This document shows positions 16,705 to 26,738 of a stretch of 64,000 nucleotides of DNA, piece after piece. Numbering within the stretch: position 1 is the first letter of the stretch; each line of letters opens with the position of its first letter. The DNA comes from Hyphomonas sediminis (GTDB lineage: Bacteria > Pseudomonadota > Alphaproteobacteria > Caulobacterales > Hyphomonadaceae): contig NZ_JAIEZP010000001.1 in NCBI RefSeq assembly GCF_019679475.1, forward strand, positions 1,736,001 to 1,800,000. The letters are read 5' to 3'. A program made the translations under genes and the position numbers. Below the pieces are notes generated by a model. That model saw only the letters and a list, made by a program, of their open reading frames with translations, had not been told where the DNA came from and ran no database searches.

Positions 16705-17886
16705 TCAGTGGGCGGAGGCGGCGGTACGATATGGCCCCAGCGTGGCAATCAGCGCGACGACGAAGGCCAGCAGCGCCGCCGAAATGATGAGGATCAGATC
16801 GTAGCTGCCGGTCGTATCCACACTCCAGCCAAACAGCATGGGGCCAATGGCGGCGCCAAGGCAGAAAAGGCCGAGGATGCCGCCATAGGTAGCGCCGTAA
16901 TTACCGATTTTGGCATAGCGGCCGGTGAAATAGGCCAGCATGTCGACCTCTGCGCCGGCAGCGAGACCAAGGCCGATCGCTGCGATGAGCACGGGGCCGT
17001 CAAGCCAGAGCACAAGGCAGCTGACCACCGGCGAGAGCAGGAAGATGGCGGCCACAAAGGGCGCGTGGAACCGGTCGAACAGGTAGCCCACGACAATGCG
17101 TGCAAAGAGTACGGCTAGCCCGATGCTGGCGGCGACCTGGGCGGCGGCGGCGCGGTCCATGCCGCCATCGACCAGCATGGGCACGAGGTGGACGATCAGT
17201 CCGGCAACCAGCAGGCCCAGCAGGAAGCCGATGATGAGAATGGTGTTCGTGGCGCGGTTGAACTCGAAGCGGCCGCGTTCAGTTTTCTGAGGCGTTGGGC
17301 CGCCGATTTCGCGGTTCATGAAGAAGCTGACGGGCAGGCCGATGAGGGCGGTGGCGCCTGCCACTACCAGCACAGCATCACGCCAGCCATGCTCGACGAA
17401 GATGGGACCGAGAACGGCTGGAGCGAGGATGGCGGCGACGCCTGTGCCCACGAGCATCAGGCCGAGGGCGAGGCCACGCGCCGCATCAAACCGCATGGAG
17501 ACGACGCGCGCCCAGATGGCCGGTGTGGTGCCGCAGCCCGCGAGCGAAACGAGCATCCAGAGCGCATACCAGGCGGGCACGGACGGGCCGGCATTGGCCA
17601 GCGCGACGAGGGCAAGCGGCGTGGCGATATAGCTGGCGATGGCGATGGGGCGCGTGCCGATCCGGTCCGCCAGCCAGCCGACGATGGGGGCGGAAATGAA
17701 GATGCCGAGCTGCTGGAACGTGGCAGCGCCGGAGACTTCTGCGCGGCTCCAGCCGAACTCTTCCTGCAAGGGATTTACGAACAGGCCCAGGGAATAGAAG
17801 CCGATGCCCATCAGACCGACGCTGATGGCGAGCGCAGAGGCGACCACGACGGGCCAGCTTGCCGTAAATTCCTGCCGTGCCGTCAT
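16705..17886 (-). CDS. Major facilitator superfamily transporter
   Basis: A 393-residue inner-membrane transporter with about 12 hydrophobic segments. The loop GWLADRIGTRP near residue 65 matches the MFS DRxGRR-type motif between helices 2 and 3, and a second similar loop VGYLFDRFHAPF lies near residue 265. This resembles oxalate/formate-antiporter-like or monocarboxylate-type MFS carriers, but the substrate is not readable. It lies downstream of merR on the same strand with about 100 bp between, so a link to the MerR unit is possible but unproven. Confidence 0.85.
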   Translation of the reverse strand: MTARQEFTASWPVVVASALAISVGLMGIGFYSLGLFVNPLQEEFGWSRAEVSGAATFQQLGIFISAPIVGWLADRIGTRPIAIASYIATPLALVALANAGPSVPAWYALWMLVSLAGCGTTPAIWARVVSMRFDAARGLALGLMLVGTGVAAILAPAVLGPIFVEHGWRDAVLVVAGATALIGLPVSFFMNREIGGPTPQKTERGRFEFNRATNTILIIGFLLGLLVAGLIVHLVPMLVDGGMDRAAAAQVAASIGLAVLFARIVVGYLFDRFHAPFVAAIFLLSPVVSCLVLWLDGPVLIAAIGLGLAAGAEVDMLAYFTGRYAKIGNYGATYGGILGLFCLGAAIGPMLFGWSVDTTGSYDLILIISAALLAFVVALIATLGPYRTAASAH

Positions 17887-17983
17887 GCCTCGTCCCGCCT
17901 TTTGAAGTTCGCTCTACAAACTGGGGGAACTGTAAAGATATATCTATTGTCGATGGCAAGGGCCTTTGGCGGCGGGAACTGGG

Positions 17984-18370
17984 TCAGACGCCGAAAGAGG
18001 CAAGGATCGGGCAGGGGCCGGCTGAGCCTTCCGCGCATTCAGCAGCCAGCTGGCGAAGCGAATTTCGCGCGGATTGAAGCTCGGAAATTCTCGTATCGAG
18101 GGCCTTGATGCGCTCGCGCGCCATCTCCCTCACGCGGCAGCGGTCTTCGCCTGCGTCCAGCGTCAACAGCTCGCGGATTTCTTCCAGCGTGAAGCCGGCG
18201 GTCTGAGCCTGTCGGATGAACTGCAAGCGGCGAACATCTTCGGTGCCGTATTTGCGTGTGCCACCATCGCGGGAGGGCGTGTCGAGCAAGCCTCGGCGCT
18301 GGTAGAAGCGGATGGTTTCCACGCCGACATCGGCGGTTGCGGCAAGTTTTCCGATCGTGAGTGTTAGCAT
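17984..18370 (-). CDS. merR: MerR-family regulator, Hg(II)-type
   Basis: A 128-residue metal-sensing activator. It starts MLTLTIGKLAATADVGVETI at 18370, with the winged-helix DNA-binding part (residues 1-75, including RFYQRRGLL) and a dimerisation helix (about 80-108). Three cysteines sit at 78 (EDRCRV), 112 (AAECAE) and 120 (GPCPIL), the arrangement of mercury-type MerR, although the last two are 8 rather than 9 apart. It faces a divergent gene across a mer-like operator. Hg(II) response is inferred from the cysteines and operator; another thiophilic metal or thiol stress is possible. Its RBS (GGAG) overlaps the operator half-site. Confidence 0.88.
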   Translation of the reverse strand: MLTLTIGKLAATADVGVETIRFYQRRGLLDTPSRDGGTRKYGTEDVRRLQFIRQAQTAGFTLEEIRELLTLDAGEDRCRVREMARERIKALDTRISELQSARNSLRQLAAECAEGSAGPCPILASFGV

Positions 18371-18373
18371 CGC

Positions 18374-18405
18374 TTGACTCCGTACTATGGTACGGAACTT
18401 ATATT
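18374..18405 (+). promoter_or_regulatory. mer-type promoter/operator
   Basis: A -35 box TTGACT (18374-18379) and a -10 box TATATT (18400-18405) are separated by about 20 bp, the overlong spacer of MerR-activated promoters. Between them lies the perfect dyad CCGTAC-TATG-GTACGG (18380-18395). This is very close to the classical mer operator (TTGACTCCGTAC...GTACGGAA). It drives the glutaredoxin-MauE gene; MerR bound here should twist the DNA to activate it. Confidence 0.9.
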
Positions 18406-18444
18406 GGGACCGGTAAGTTCTCAATACCTGCAAGGAGACACGAG

Positions 18445-19233
18445 ATGACCGGTGAAACGAGGGAAGGCGCAGGCGACCAACGCGCCGTGCTCTACCGGAT
18501 GGTGATGCCCAGCCACACCTGCCCCTATGGGCTGAAAGCCAAAGACCTGCTGAGGCGGTCTGGCTATACTGTGGAAGACCATTTGCTGACCACGCGGGAA
18601 GACACTGACGCCTTCAAGGCGAAACATGGCGTGGCGACCACGCCGCAAGTGTTCATCGATGGGCAGCGTGTTGGTGGATATGACGATCTGCGCCGCTTTT
18701 TCGGCAAGCCGGTGGTCGATCCGAAGGCGACGAGCTACCGCCCGGTGATCGCGCTGTTTGCGATGACTGCGATGATGGCGATGGCGACAAGCTATGCTGT
18801 GTCCGGAAGTATTTTTACGGTGCGTGCGGCTGAATGGTTCATCGGTTTTTCGATGGTGGTTTTGGCGCTGCTGAAGCTGCAGAATGTCGAGACGTTCTCA
18901 ACGATGTTCCTGAACTATGACCTGCTGGCCAAGCGCTGGGTACGGTACGGCTATATCTATCCGTTTGCAGAAGGGTTGGCAGGCGTGCTGATGGTGGCCG
19001 GAGCACTGACCTGGCTATCGGTACCGGTGGCGCTGTTTATTGGAACGGTGGGTGCCGTGTCCGTTTTTAAAGCGGTTTACATCGACAAGCGGGAGCTGAA
19101 ATGCGCCTGCGTCGGCGGAGCAAGCAATGTGCCGCTTGGTTTTGTGTCGCTGACCGAGAACGTCATGATGGTGGCCATGGCCGTATGGATGGGGCTGTCC
19201 GCCGCTGGCGTAATTGGCGGTATGGCGATGTAA
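18445..19233 (+). CDS. Glutaredoxin-MauE/DoxX fusion membrane protein
   Basis: A 262-residue two-part protein. Residues about 13-95 form a glutaredoxin fold with HTCPYG (Cys26; the second active-site position is Gly, so monothiol), the cis-Pro element TTPQVF and GGYDDL. Residues about 105-260 hold four hydrophobic segments typical of MauE/DoxX redox-associated membrane proteins, with the CAC motif (KCACVGG) near the C-terminus. AAGGAGA precedes the ATG at 18445. It is controlled by the mer-type promoter upstream. A role in thiol/metal handling at the inner membrane is inferred. Confidence 0.85.
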   Translation: MTGETREGAGDQRAVLYRMVMPSHTCPYGLKAKDLLRRSGYTVEDHLLTTREDTDAFKAKHGVATTPQVFIDGQRVGGYDDLRRFFGKPVVDPKATSYRPVIALFAMTAMMAMATSYAVSGSIFTVRAAEWFIGFSMVVLALLKLQNVETFSTMFLNYDLLAKRWVRYGYIYPFAEGLAGVLMVAGALTWLSVPVALFIGTVGAVSVFKAVYIDKRELKCACVGGASNVPLGFVSLTENVMMVAMAVWMGLSAAGVIGGMAM

Positions 19234-19322
19234 TCTGCCGGCTCTCGGCGGGGCTGTTGCCAGACGCTGCAGCCCTGCCTAGGCTCTACGCTGGTGGCCG
19301 TGAGAGCCAGCGGGAGGAAAGC

Positions 19323-20399
19323 ATGAGATTCCACATGAACGCGCGGCTGTTGGCTATGGTCCTGATGGGCACTGTTGCAGCCTGCCAAAGCGATAGGGGG
19401 CCTGCTGAGCCGAAGGCGGAAGGGTGGACGACCATCGAGCCGGGCGGTGAGACGCTTTGTGCGACGGGTACGCCATTTCGCTTCCATGTGCGCGGAGATG
19501 ATCCAGACCGTGTGATTGTTTTTCTAAATGGCGGCGGGGCATGTTGGAATGGCGACCTTTGCGATCTTGAAACGGAACCATCCCCCTACACGCCTTTTGT
19601 GGATATGGACTCCAACAACCCAGCTTATCTGAGCGGCGTGTTCGACAATGTTAATCCGGAAAACCCTTTTGCCGGATGGACGCAGATTTTTGTGCCTTAT
19701 TGCACGGGTGACTCGCATCTGGGCGCGAAGGACGCAGGCTATACTACTACCGGCGGAAAGCAGGTCACCATTCATCATCGCGGTAAGACGAACGTACAGG
19801 CTGCGCTGGACTGGCTGTACGCAAACCGGGCGGCGCCGGAGAAGGTGTTTGTGACCGGTGGGAGCGCCGGAGCCATTGCGTCGCCCTATTATACAGGACT
19901 TGTCGCCGAGTATTATCCGCAGGCGGAGGTGGTGAACCTGGCCGATGGGGCGGGCGGGTATCGTTCCCCTGTGATCGCGAGCGTACTGGAAGCCTGGGGC
20001 GCCTTTGAGGATGTACCGGCGTGGCCAGAGTTTGCGCTGGTGGACCGATCAACCGCCAGCGTGGAAGATTTCTTCCGCGTCACAGCTGCGCGTCATCCTG
20101 AAGCGCAGCTGTCGCGCTTTGATAATGTGGATGATGAGGTGCAGCAGGGCTTTCTTGCGCTGCTGGGCACAGCAGAGCCGGTGCGCGCACTGCTTGCCGC
20201 GAACAATGCAGACCTTGCGCGCGATGTTCCGGATATCCGCACGTTCAGTGCGCCCGGCAAGACCCATACAGCGCTGCGCGATGACCGGTTCTATACGGAC
20301 ATGGTCGGCGGCGTGCGCATTGTGGACTGGACGCGCGATCTGGTAGGCGGAAAGCCGGTCGTAACGCTAAGCTGCGAGGCAGATCAGACTTGCGACTAG
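19323..20399 (+). CDS. Pectin acetylesterase/Notum-like lipoprotein
   Basis: A predicted exported serine hydrolase of 358 residues. A lipobox-type signal (MGTVAAC, Cys about residue 20) is followed by VIVFLNGGGACWNGDLCD, the glycine-rich oxyanion/GGGACW signature of the Notum/pectin acetylesterase family, then the nucleophile motif TGGSAGAIAS near residue 185 and a C-terminal KTHTAL that may hold the catalytic histidine. GGGAGGAAA precedes the ATG at 19323; the open frame from 19101 overlaps the neighbour and is rejected. Substrate (O-acetyl or acyl ester) is not known. Confidence 0.8.
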   Translation: MRFHMNARLLAMVLMGTVAACQSDRGPAEPKAEGWTTIEPGGETLCATGTPFRFHVRGDDPDRVIVFLNGGGACWNGDLCDLETEPSPYTPFVDMDSNNPAYLSGVFDNVNPENPFAGWTQIFVPYCTGDSHLGAKDAGYTTTGGKQVTIHHRGKTNVQAALDWLYANRAAPEKVFVTGGSAGAIASPYYTGLVAEYYPQAEVVNLADGAGGYRSPVIASVLEAWGAFEDVPAWPEFALVDRSTASVEDFFRVTAARHPEAQLSRFDNVDDEVQQGFLALLGTAEPVRALLAANNADLARDVPDIRTFSAPGKTHTALRDDRFYTDMVGGVRIVDWTRDLVGGKPVVTLSCEADQTCD

Positions 20400-20405
20400 C
20401 GCAGA

Positions 20406-21743
20406 TTAGCCAAGGCGCTGGAGAACTTTTTCGCGGCCGATAAGCGGGAGTAGGGCGCTCATGTCGGGGCCGTGTTCCATGCCCGTCAACGCCTTGCGCA
20501 GCGGCATGAAAAGGCCGCGGCCCTTGCGGCCGGTGGCGGCTTTAAGGGCGTTGGTCCAGGCGCTCCAGCTTTCCGATGTCAGGTCGCCAGCGGGCAGGTG
20601 CGCGGCGGCGCCCGCGATGAACTCGCGGTCTTCCTCAGCGACGACCGGGGCCGGGGCGCCGAAGATCGTTTCCACCCAGCCTGCAGCGTCGGCGACGAAG
20701 GTGCAGTTCTCGCGGATGGCCAGCCAGAAGGCTTCCGACGCGGCGCGCGCATCAATGGCTGTCAGGCGTTCACGGACGGTTTCGAAGGGCATCTCGTGGA
20801 CGAGAGCCCCATTCAGGGAGTTGAGGTCCGCATCATCGAAGCGGGCGGGTGCGCGGCCGATCTTGGAGAATGCGAACTCGCCGCATAGCTGTTCCAGCGT
20901 CGCGCGGGCTTCGATATTGTCCGAGGTGCCGAGTTTTGCGAGGTGGCTGCAGATGGCCATCGGTTCATAGCCACGAGCGCGCAGCTCTCCCATCGACAGC
21001 GAACCGATGCGCTTCGAAAGGGCGTTGCCGTCAGCACCGACGAGCAGGGGCGTGTGTGCCATTTCCGGTGCCTTGCCACCCAGAGCCATGAAGATCTCTA
21101 TCTGCGCACCTGAATTGGTCACATGGTCTTCGCCGCGCACGACATGGGTTATACCGGCGTCGATATCATCGACGACAGACGGGAGGGTATAGAGGTAAGA
21201 GCCATCTTCACGGATGAGGATCGGATCGGAGACGGACGAGGTATCGATGCTTTGCGGGCCTCGCACGAGATCGTTCCACTCTATGCGCTCACCTGAGAGC
21301 TTGAAGCGCCAATGGGGCTTGCGGCCTTCGGCTTCCAGTTTGGCGCGATCGTCTGCGGTGAGGCTCAGTGCAGCGCGGTCGTAAACCGGCGGACGGCCCC
21401 GCGATTGAGCAATCTTGCGCTTCACGTCCAGCTCGTCGGCGGTTTCGTAGCAGGGATAGAGCAGGCCCATTTCGCGCAGGCGGTCGGACGCAGCATCATA
21501 GCTGGCGAACCGGTCGGACTGATTGAAGGTGTCGTCCCAGGTCAGGCCAAGCCAGGTAAGGTCGACTTTTAGGGCTTCCTCATTCTCCTTGGTGGAGCGT
21601 TCGAGGTCGGTATCGTCGATGCGGAGGATGAATTTGCCCTGCTGGCCACGGGAAAACAGCCAGTTAATCAAGGCGGTGCGCACGTTGCCGACGTGCAGTC
21701 GGCCAGTGGGCGAGGGCGCAAAGCGTACAACAGGGCGGGTCAT
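20406..21743 (-). CDS. gltX: Glutamate-tRNA ligase
   Basis: Charges tRNA(Glu) with glutamate in the cytoplasm. The 445-residue protein starts MTRPVVRFAPSPTGRLHVGN at 21743, with the class I HIGH-type motif (HVGN near residue 16) and the second signature as ALSKR (GADGNALSKRIGS, near residue 237) in place of KMSKR. Length is at the short end for GluRS. The upstream 18 codons in the open frame are not supported. It is convergent with the preceding esterase gene and divergent from the lipoprotein at 21875. Confidence 0.94.
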   Translation of the reverse strand: MTRPVVRFAPSPTGRLHVGNVRTALINWLFSRGQQGKFILRIDDTDLERSTKENEEALKVDLTWLGLTWDDTFNQSDRFASYDAASDRLREMGLLYPCYETADELDVKRKIAQSRGRPPVYDRAALSLTADDRAKLEAEGRKPHWRFKLSGERIEWNDLVRGPQSIDTSSVSDPILIREDGSYLYTLPSVVDDIDAGITHVVRGEDHVTNSGAQIEIFMALGGKAPEMAHTPLLVGADGNALSKRIGSLSMGELRARGYEPMAICSHLAKLGTSDNIEARATLEQLCGEFAFSKIGRAPARFDDADLNSLNGALVHEMPFETVRERLTAIDARAASEAFWLAIRENCTFVADAAGWVETIFGAPAPVVAEEDREFIAGAAAHLPAGDLTSESWSAWTNALKAATGRKGRGLFMPLRKALTGMEHGPDMSALLPLIGREKVLQRLG

Positions 21744-21874
21744 GGGCAGCGGGCTTTCTACTTCCGGAAAGCGGCTTGAGACATCAAATCGCGGCAAAAG
21801 CCAAGCGTCACGGTCATATTCTTGCTATTGTTGTCGTTCACCTCCATTTTTACCCGAAGGTTTGGGAGCAGGAA

Positions 21875-22699
21875 ATGCGATTCGGCTGGATTCTCTCGGC
21901 GGCCCTGTTTGTGGCGGCCTGTGGCCAGGGTGCTGTCTCTCCGGAGACGGGCACCGAAAGTGCGCCCGGCGCAGAGCTTGCTGGTGAAGCGGATGCAGGC
22001 GAGGGGCCGGCGCCAGCGCCACAGACAGATTACGCAGCCCTCTCAGGGTATGATGGTAGCTGGTTTCTAAGCCCCGGCTGGCCCGGGGAATACCCACCTG
22101 GGTTCACCGTTCTGGACGCAGATGTGAAAGTGCCGGCTCGTGCCCGACCGAACCCGACCGACCCACAGGACATCACCTGCCACCTGCCGCAATACGCCAA
22201 TTACCAGATGTGGAATAACGCCCGCAGCCAGGCTGACGATCTCGATTATTTCGTTGCGACGAAGAAATTCCCGGTGACCGTTCTTGAGGATACCGAAGTG
22301 GAGTTTGTCGGCGATGCCGGCATCGAGAAGCTGGCCCTGAAAGCCGGCGATCAGCTGACCTACCTGCGCTATATTGGCGAAGGTTTCACAGTGATGAGCT
22401 TCAATGACAAGGAGTTCGACATCAATGAGAGCGAGCTTCGCGAAATCACAGATATCGGCGCCATTGAGAACAAGGAAAACCTTTGGGTTCGCGTGACCTG
22501 CCTCGGCGGGAAGCAGGCCTGGATCCTGTTTGATGAAGTCGTACTGGAACCGGGCGTCTACCCCTCGCCGATTACAGGCTATGGCGAAGCGCGCGACATT
22601 GAGCCGGGCGAAGTCGAGAATGTCCGCACCATGATGAGCCAGGATGCTTTCGGACTCGACCCTGCTTCGCAGAGCGTTGAGCCGCCTTCGATCGAGTAG
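21875..22699 (+). CDS. Predicted lipoprotein of unknown function
   Basis: A 274-residue envelope protein starting MRFGWILSAALFVAACGQGA, with a lipobox (VAAC) at about residues 13-16. After a low-complexity Gly/Ala/Glu/Pro segment (to about residue 45) comes a domain with aromatic-rich SGYDGSWFLSPGWPGEYPPG and, further on, a possibly SH3-like beta region (KLALKAGDQLTYLRYIGEGF). I do not recognise the family. The RBS is GGGAGCAGGAA. Convergent with the acetyl-CoA hydrolase gene. Confidence 0.75.
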   Translation: MRFGWILSAALFVAACGQGAVSPETGTESAPGAELAGEADAGEGPAPAPQTDYAALSGYDGSWFLSPGWPGEYPPGFTVLDADVKVPARARPNPTDPQDITCHLPQYANYQMWNNARSQADDLDYFVATKKFPVTVLEDTEVEFVGDAGIEKLALKAGDQLTYLRYIGEGFTVMSFNDKEFDINESELREITDIGAIENKENLWVRVTCLGGKQAWILFDEVVLEPGVYPSPITGYGEARDIEPGEVENVRTMMSQDAFGLDPASQSVEPPSIE

Positions 22700-22714
22700 G
22701 CGGCCGGAGCGCGT

Positions 22715-24298
<1,584 letters not shown>

Positions 24299-24342
24299 CT
24301 ATTATGGCAGCTATGCAATTTGGAGGGTGACGCGCGCCGCTT

Positions 24343-26010
24343 TCAATTGTCGCGGAACCGGTTTGTGATCGGATACCGGCGGTCCCGCCCGAAATTCTTG
24401 CCGCCGACCTTCACGCCGGGGGGCGCCTGGCGGCGCTTGTATTCGGCGATGTAGAGCAAGTGCTCGATGCGGCGGACCGTGGCCGGGTCGTGCCCGCGGG
24501 CAAGGATGTCGTCCACGTCCTCTTCCAGATCCACTAGGCCGCGCAGGATGTCGTCAAGCACAGGATAGGGCGGGAGGGAGTCTTCGTCTTTCTGGTCTTC
24601 CCGTAGCTCTGCGGAGGGTGGCTTGGTGATGATCCGTTCCGGGATGACTTCACCTGCTGGTGCAAGCGCGCCCTTGGGGAGTTCGGCGTTACGCCATTTG
24701 GCCAGCTCGAACACTTCAGTCTTGTAGAAATCCTTCAATGCGTTGTAGCCACCGCACATATCACCATAGAGGGTCGCATAGCCGACGGCCATTTCGCTCT
24801 TGTTGCCGGTGGTGATGACCATATGGCCGAACTTGTTGGAGAGTGCCATCAGCGTCACTGCCCGCAGGCGGGACTGGACGTTCTCCTCAGTGATGTCCGC
24901 CTTCTTGCCTGTGAAGGCGGGAGCCAGCATTTCACCGAGAGCTTCGACGCCGGGGTGGATGTTGATCGTATCATAGCGGCAGCCAAGCGCTTCGGCGCAC
25001 GCACGGGCATCTTCCAGGCTGTGTTCGCTGGTATATTTCGAAGGCATCATGACGCACCAGACCTTGTCCGGGCCGAGGGCGTCTGCCGCGATGGCGGCCG
25101 TGATCGCCGAGTCGATACCGCCGGACATGCCGAGGACAATACCGGGGAAGCGGTTTTTCTGGACGTAATCGCCAAGGCCCTGCATCGCGGCGCGGTATTC
25201 GGCGTGCCAGCCTTCAAGGTCCGGTGCGCAGCCCTTGCCGAGGCCGGCGAACTGGTTCGTTGACGGATTGAACTCTATCAGGGCGGTGCCGGTTTCGAAC
25301 TGACCTACGAGGCCGCAGCGTTCGCCATGGGTCGAGTTGGTGGCGAAGGAGGCGCCATCGAAGACCAGCTCGTCCTGCCCGCCCATCTGGTTGACGAACA
25401 GGTACGGCATGCCGAGGTCTGACCATCGGTCGAAGGCGCTAGCGCGTTCGTTCTGGATAGATCGGCGCCAAGGCGAAGCATTGGGAACGATCAGCAGTTC
25501 TGCGCCCGCTGCGCGGGTGGCGCGGGGAACGCGCTCGAACCAGATGTCCTCGCAGATGGCGACCCCGATGCGCACGCCGTGAAGCTCCACCACCAGCGGC
25601 GGACCTTCGCCGGGTGAGTAGTGGCGCTTTTCGTCGAACACGCCGTAATTGGGCAGCTCGCGCTTGTCATATCGCGCCTTGATGAGGCCGCCGCCAAGAA
25701 AGCAGGCGGAGTTGTATAGCTTGCCGCACTCGCTCCAAGGCGTGCCGATCAAGATGGCGGGCCCGCCTTCAGTCTCTGTGGCGAGGGTGCGGATGGCTTC
25801 CATCGACAGATCAACCGCTGATGGTTTCAGGACCAGATCCTCCGCCGGATAGCCCAGCATGAAATGCTCGCTCAGCACGAGCAGGTGGGCCCCTTTCTCC
25901 CGTGCCTCGGCATAGGCTGTGCGGGCGAGCGCCAGATTGCCCTGAATATCCCCGACAACGGGGTTCATCTGGGCGGCGAGAATACGGAGATTATTGCTCA
26001 TGCTGAGCAT
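24343..26010 (-). CDS. nadE: Glutamine-dependent NAD+ synthetase
   Basis: Makes NAD+ from deamido-NAD+, ATP and glutamine. The 555-residue protein joins an N-terminal nitrilase-type glutaminase domain (residues about 7-260, start NLRILAAQMNPVVGDIQGN; nucleophile Cys in GVAICEDIW) to a C-terminal synthetase domain (about 285-555) with the pyrophosphatase loop MSGGIDSA and ITTGNKSEMAVGY. A second in-frame ATG three codons in (26001) is equally possible; neither has a clear RBS. Confidence 0.95.
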   Translation of the reverse strand: MLSMSNNLRILAAQMNPVVGDIQGNLALARTAYAEAREKGAHLLVLSEHFMLGYPAEDLVLKPSAVDLSMEAIRTLATETEGGPAILIGTPWSECGKLYNSACFLGGGLIKARYDKRELPNYGVFDEKRHYSPGEGPPLVVELHGVRIGVAICEDIWFERVPRATRAAGAELLIVPNASPWRRSIQNERASAFDRWSDLGMPYLFVNQMGGQDELVFDGASFATNSTHGERCGLVGQFETGTALIEFNPSTNQFAGLGKGCAPDLEGWHAEYRAAMQGLGDYVQKNRFPGIVLGMSGGIDSAITAAIAADALGPDKVWCVMMPSKYTSEHSLEDARACAEALGCRYDTINIHPGVEALGEMLAPAFTGKKADITEENVQSRLRAVTLMALSNKFGHMVITTGNKSEMAVGYATLYGDMCGGYNALKDFYKTEVFELAKWRNAELPKGALAPAGEVIPERIITKPPSAELREDQKDEDSLPPYPVLDDILRGLVDLEEDVDDILARGHDPATVRRIEHLLYIAEYKRRQAPPGVKVGGKNFGRDRRYPITNRFRDN

Positions 26011-26138
26011 TTAGGATGATGCGCGCCGGATGTCATCAAGAATGGGGCGGGAAGTCTGGCGGGCATGTTTTGGTAGTATGCCCCAACGCGAGTGGCCTTG
26101 ATGCGGCGGTCGATGCCGCTTGCCAGGGGCGGGCTGCG

Positions 26139-26585
26139 TCAGGCCGCTTCGGCAACTTCCATCAGGTTGGCGCGCAGAGCTGAAGGTGGGCCGCTGAGGA
26201 ATCCGTCCACCTCGTCGTGCGTGGCGCGCCAAATCGGGACGGCGGCGGCGAGCACTTGGCGGCCTGCATCAGTAAGCAGCAAGCGGCGGGAGCGTTTGTC
26301 ATCCTTGTCCGGAACGGTCTCGACATAACCCATCCGCTCCAATGGCTTGAGGTTGGCGGTCAGGGTGGTGCGGTCCATCACCAGGAAGGCGGCGGCTTCA
26401 CCAAGACGGGGTGGGTCCGGTCGGTTAAGCGACATCATCAGGGAATACTGCCCGTGGCTGATGCCCAGCGGCGCAAGTGCGGCATCGAATCTGCGTGCGA
26501 GTGCGCGCGCCGCCTTATGCACGCTGAAGCACAGGCAGCGATTGTAAACTTCCAGCGTCGTCTCGACAGGCAGCGTCGGTTTCAT
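26139..26585 (-). CDS. MarR-family transcriptional regulator
   Basis: A 148-residue winged-helix regulator. ALAPLGISHGQYSLMMSLNR (residues about 35-60), the recognition-helix region VMDRTTLTANLKPLERMGYV and the wing DDKRSRRLLLTDAG are typical of MarR proteins. It is divergent from the GST-led operon at 26739, with candidate operators in the shared 150-bp gap, and therefore probably represses that operon and itself until a small ligand binds. Its own start sits only a few bases from a -10 box, suggesting a leaderless mRNA. Confidence 0.9.
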   Translation of the reverse strand: MKPTLPVETTLEVYNRCLCFSVHKAARALARRFDAALAPLGISHGQYSLMMSLNRPDPPRLGEAAAFLVMDRTTLTANLKPLERMGYVETVPDKDDKRSRRLLLTDAGRQVLAAAVPIWRATHDEVDGFLSGPPSALRANLMEVAEAA

Positions 26586-26592
26586 GACAAAT

Positions 26593-26622
26593 ATAATATG
26601 TTGACATCAACGTATTTGTCAA
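26593..26622. promoter_or_regulatory. MarR promoter with overlapping palindromic operators
   Basis: Reading on the minus strand, TTGACA (26622-26617) and TATTAT (about 26598-26593) are 18 bp apart and form a near-consensus sigma70-type promoter for the MarR gene. Within it lie two inverted repeats: TTGACA-N10-TGTCAA (26601-26622) and GTTGA-CA-TCAAC (26600-26611). Either would place a MarR dimer directly on the promoter. Confidence 0.65.
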
Positions 26623-26738
26623 TGAGAAATGTAAAACAGCCGGACGGGAAGTGCCGGGAATTCTGCCACTTGTCGGCGCGCAAGCTTGCGTAGTGAGCCT
26701 GCCGGGCAATGTGGACTCTGAGGCGATGGAGGCCGGAA

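Noticed and set aside
16419..16748. Upstream extension of the exported Pro/Ala protein
   Set aside because: The extra residues are Pro/Arg-rich, precede an obvious signal peptide, and overlap the convergent end of the MFS transporter gene.
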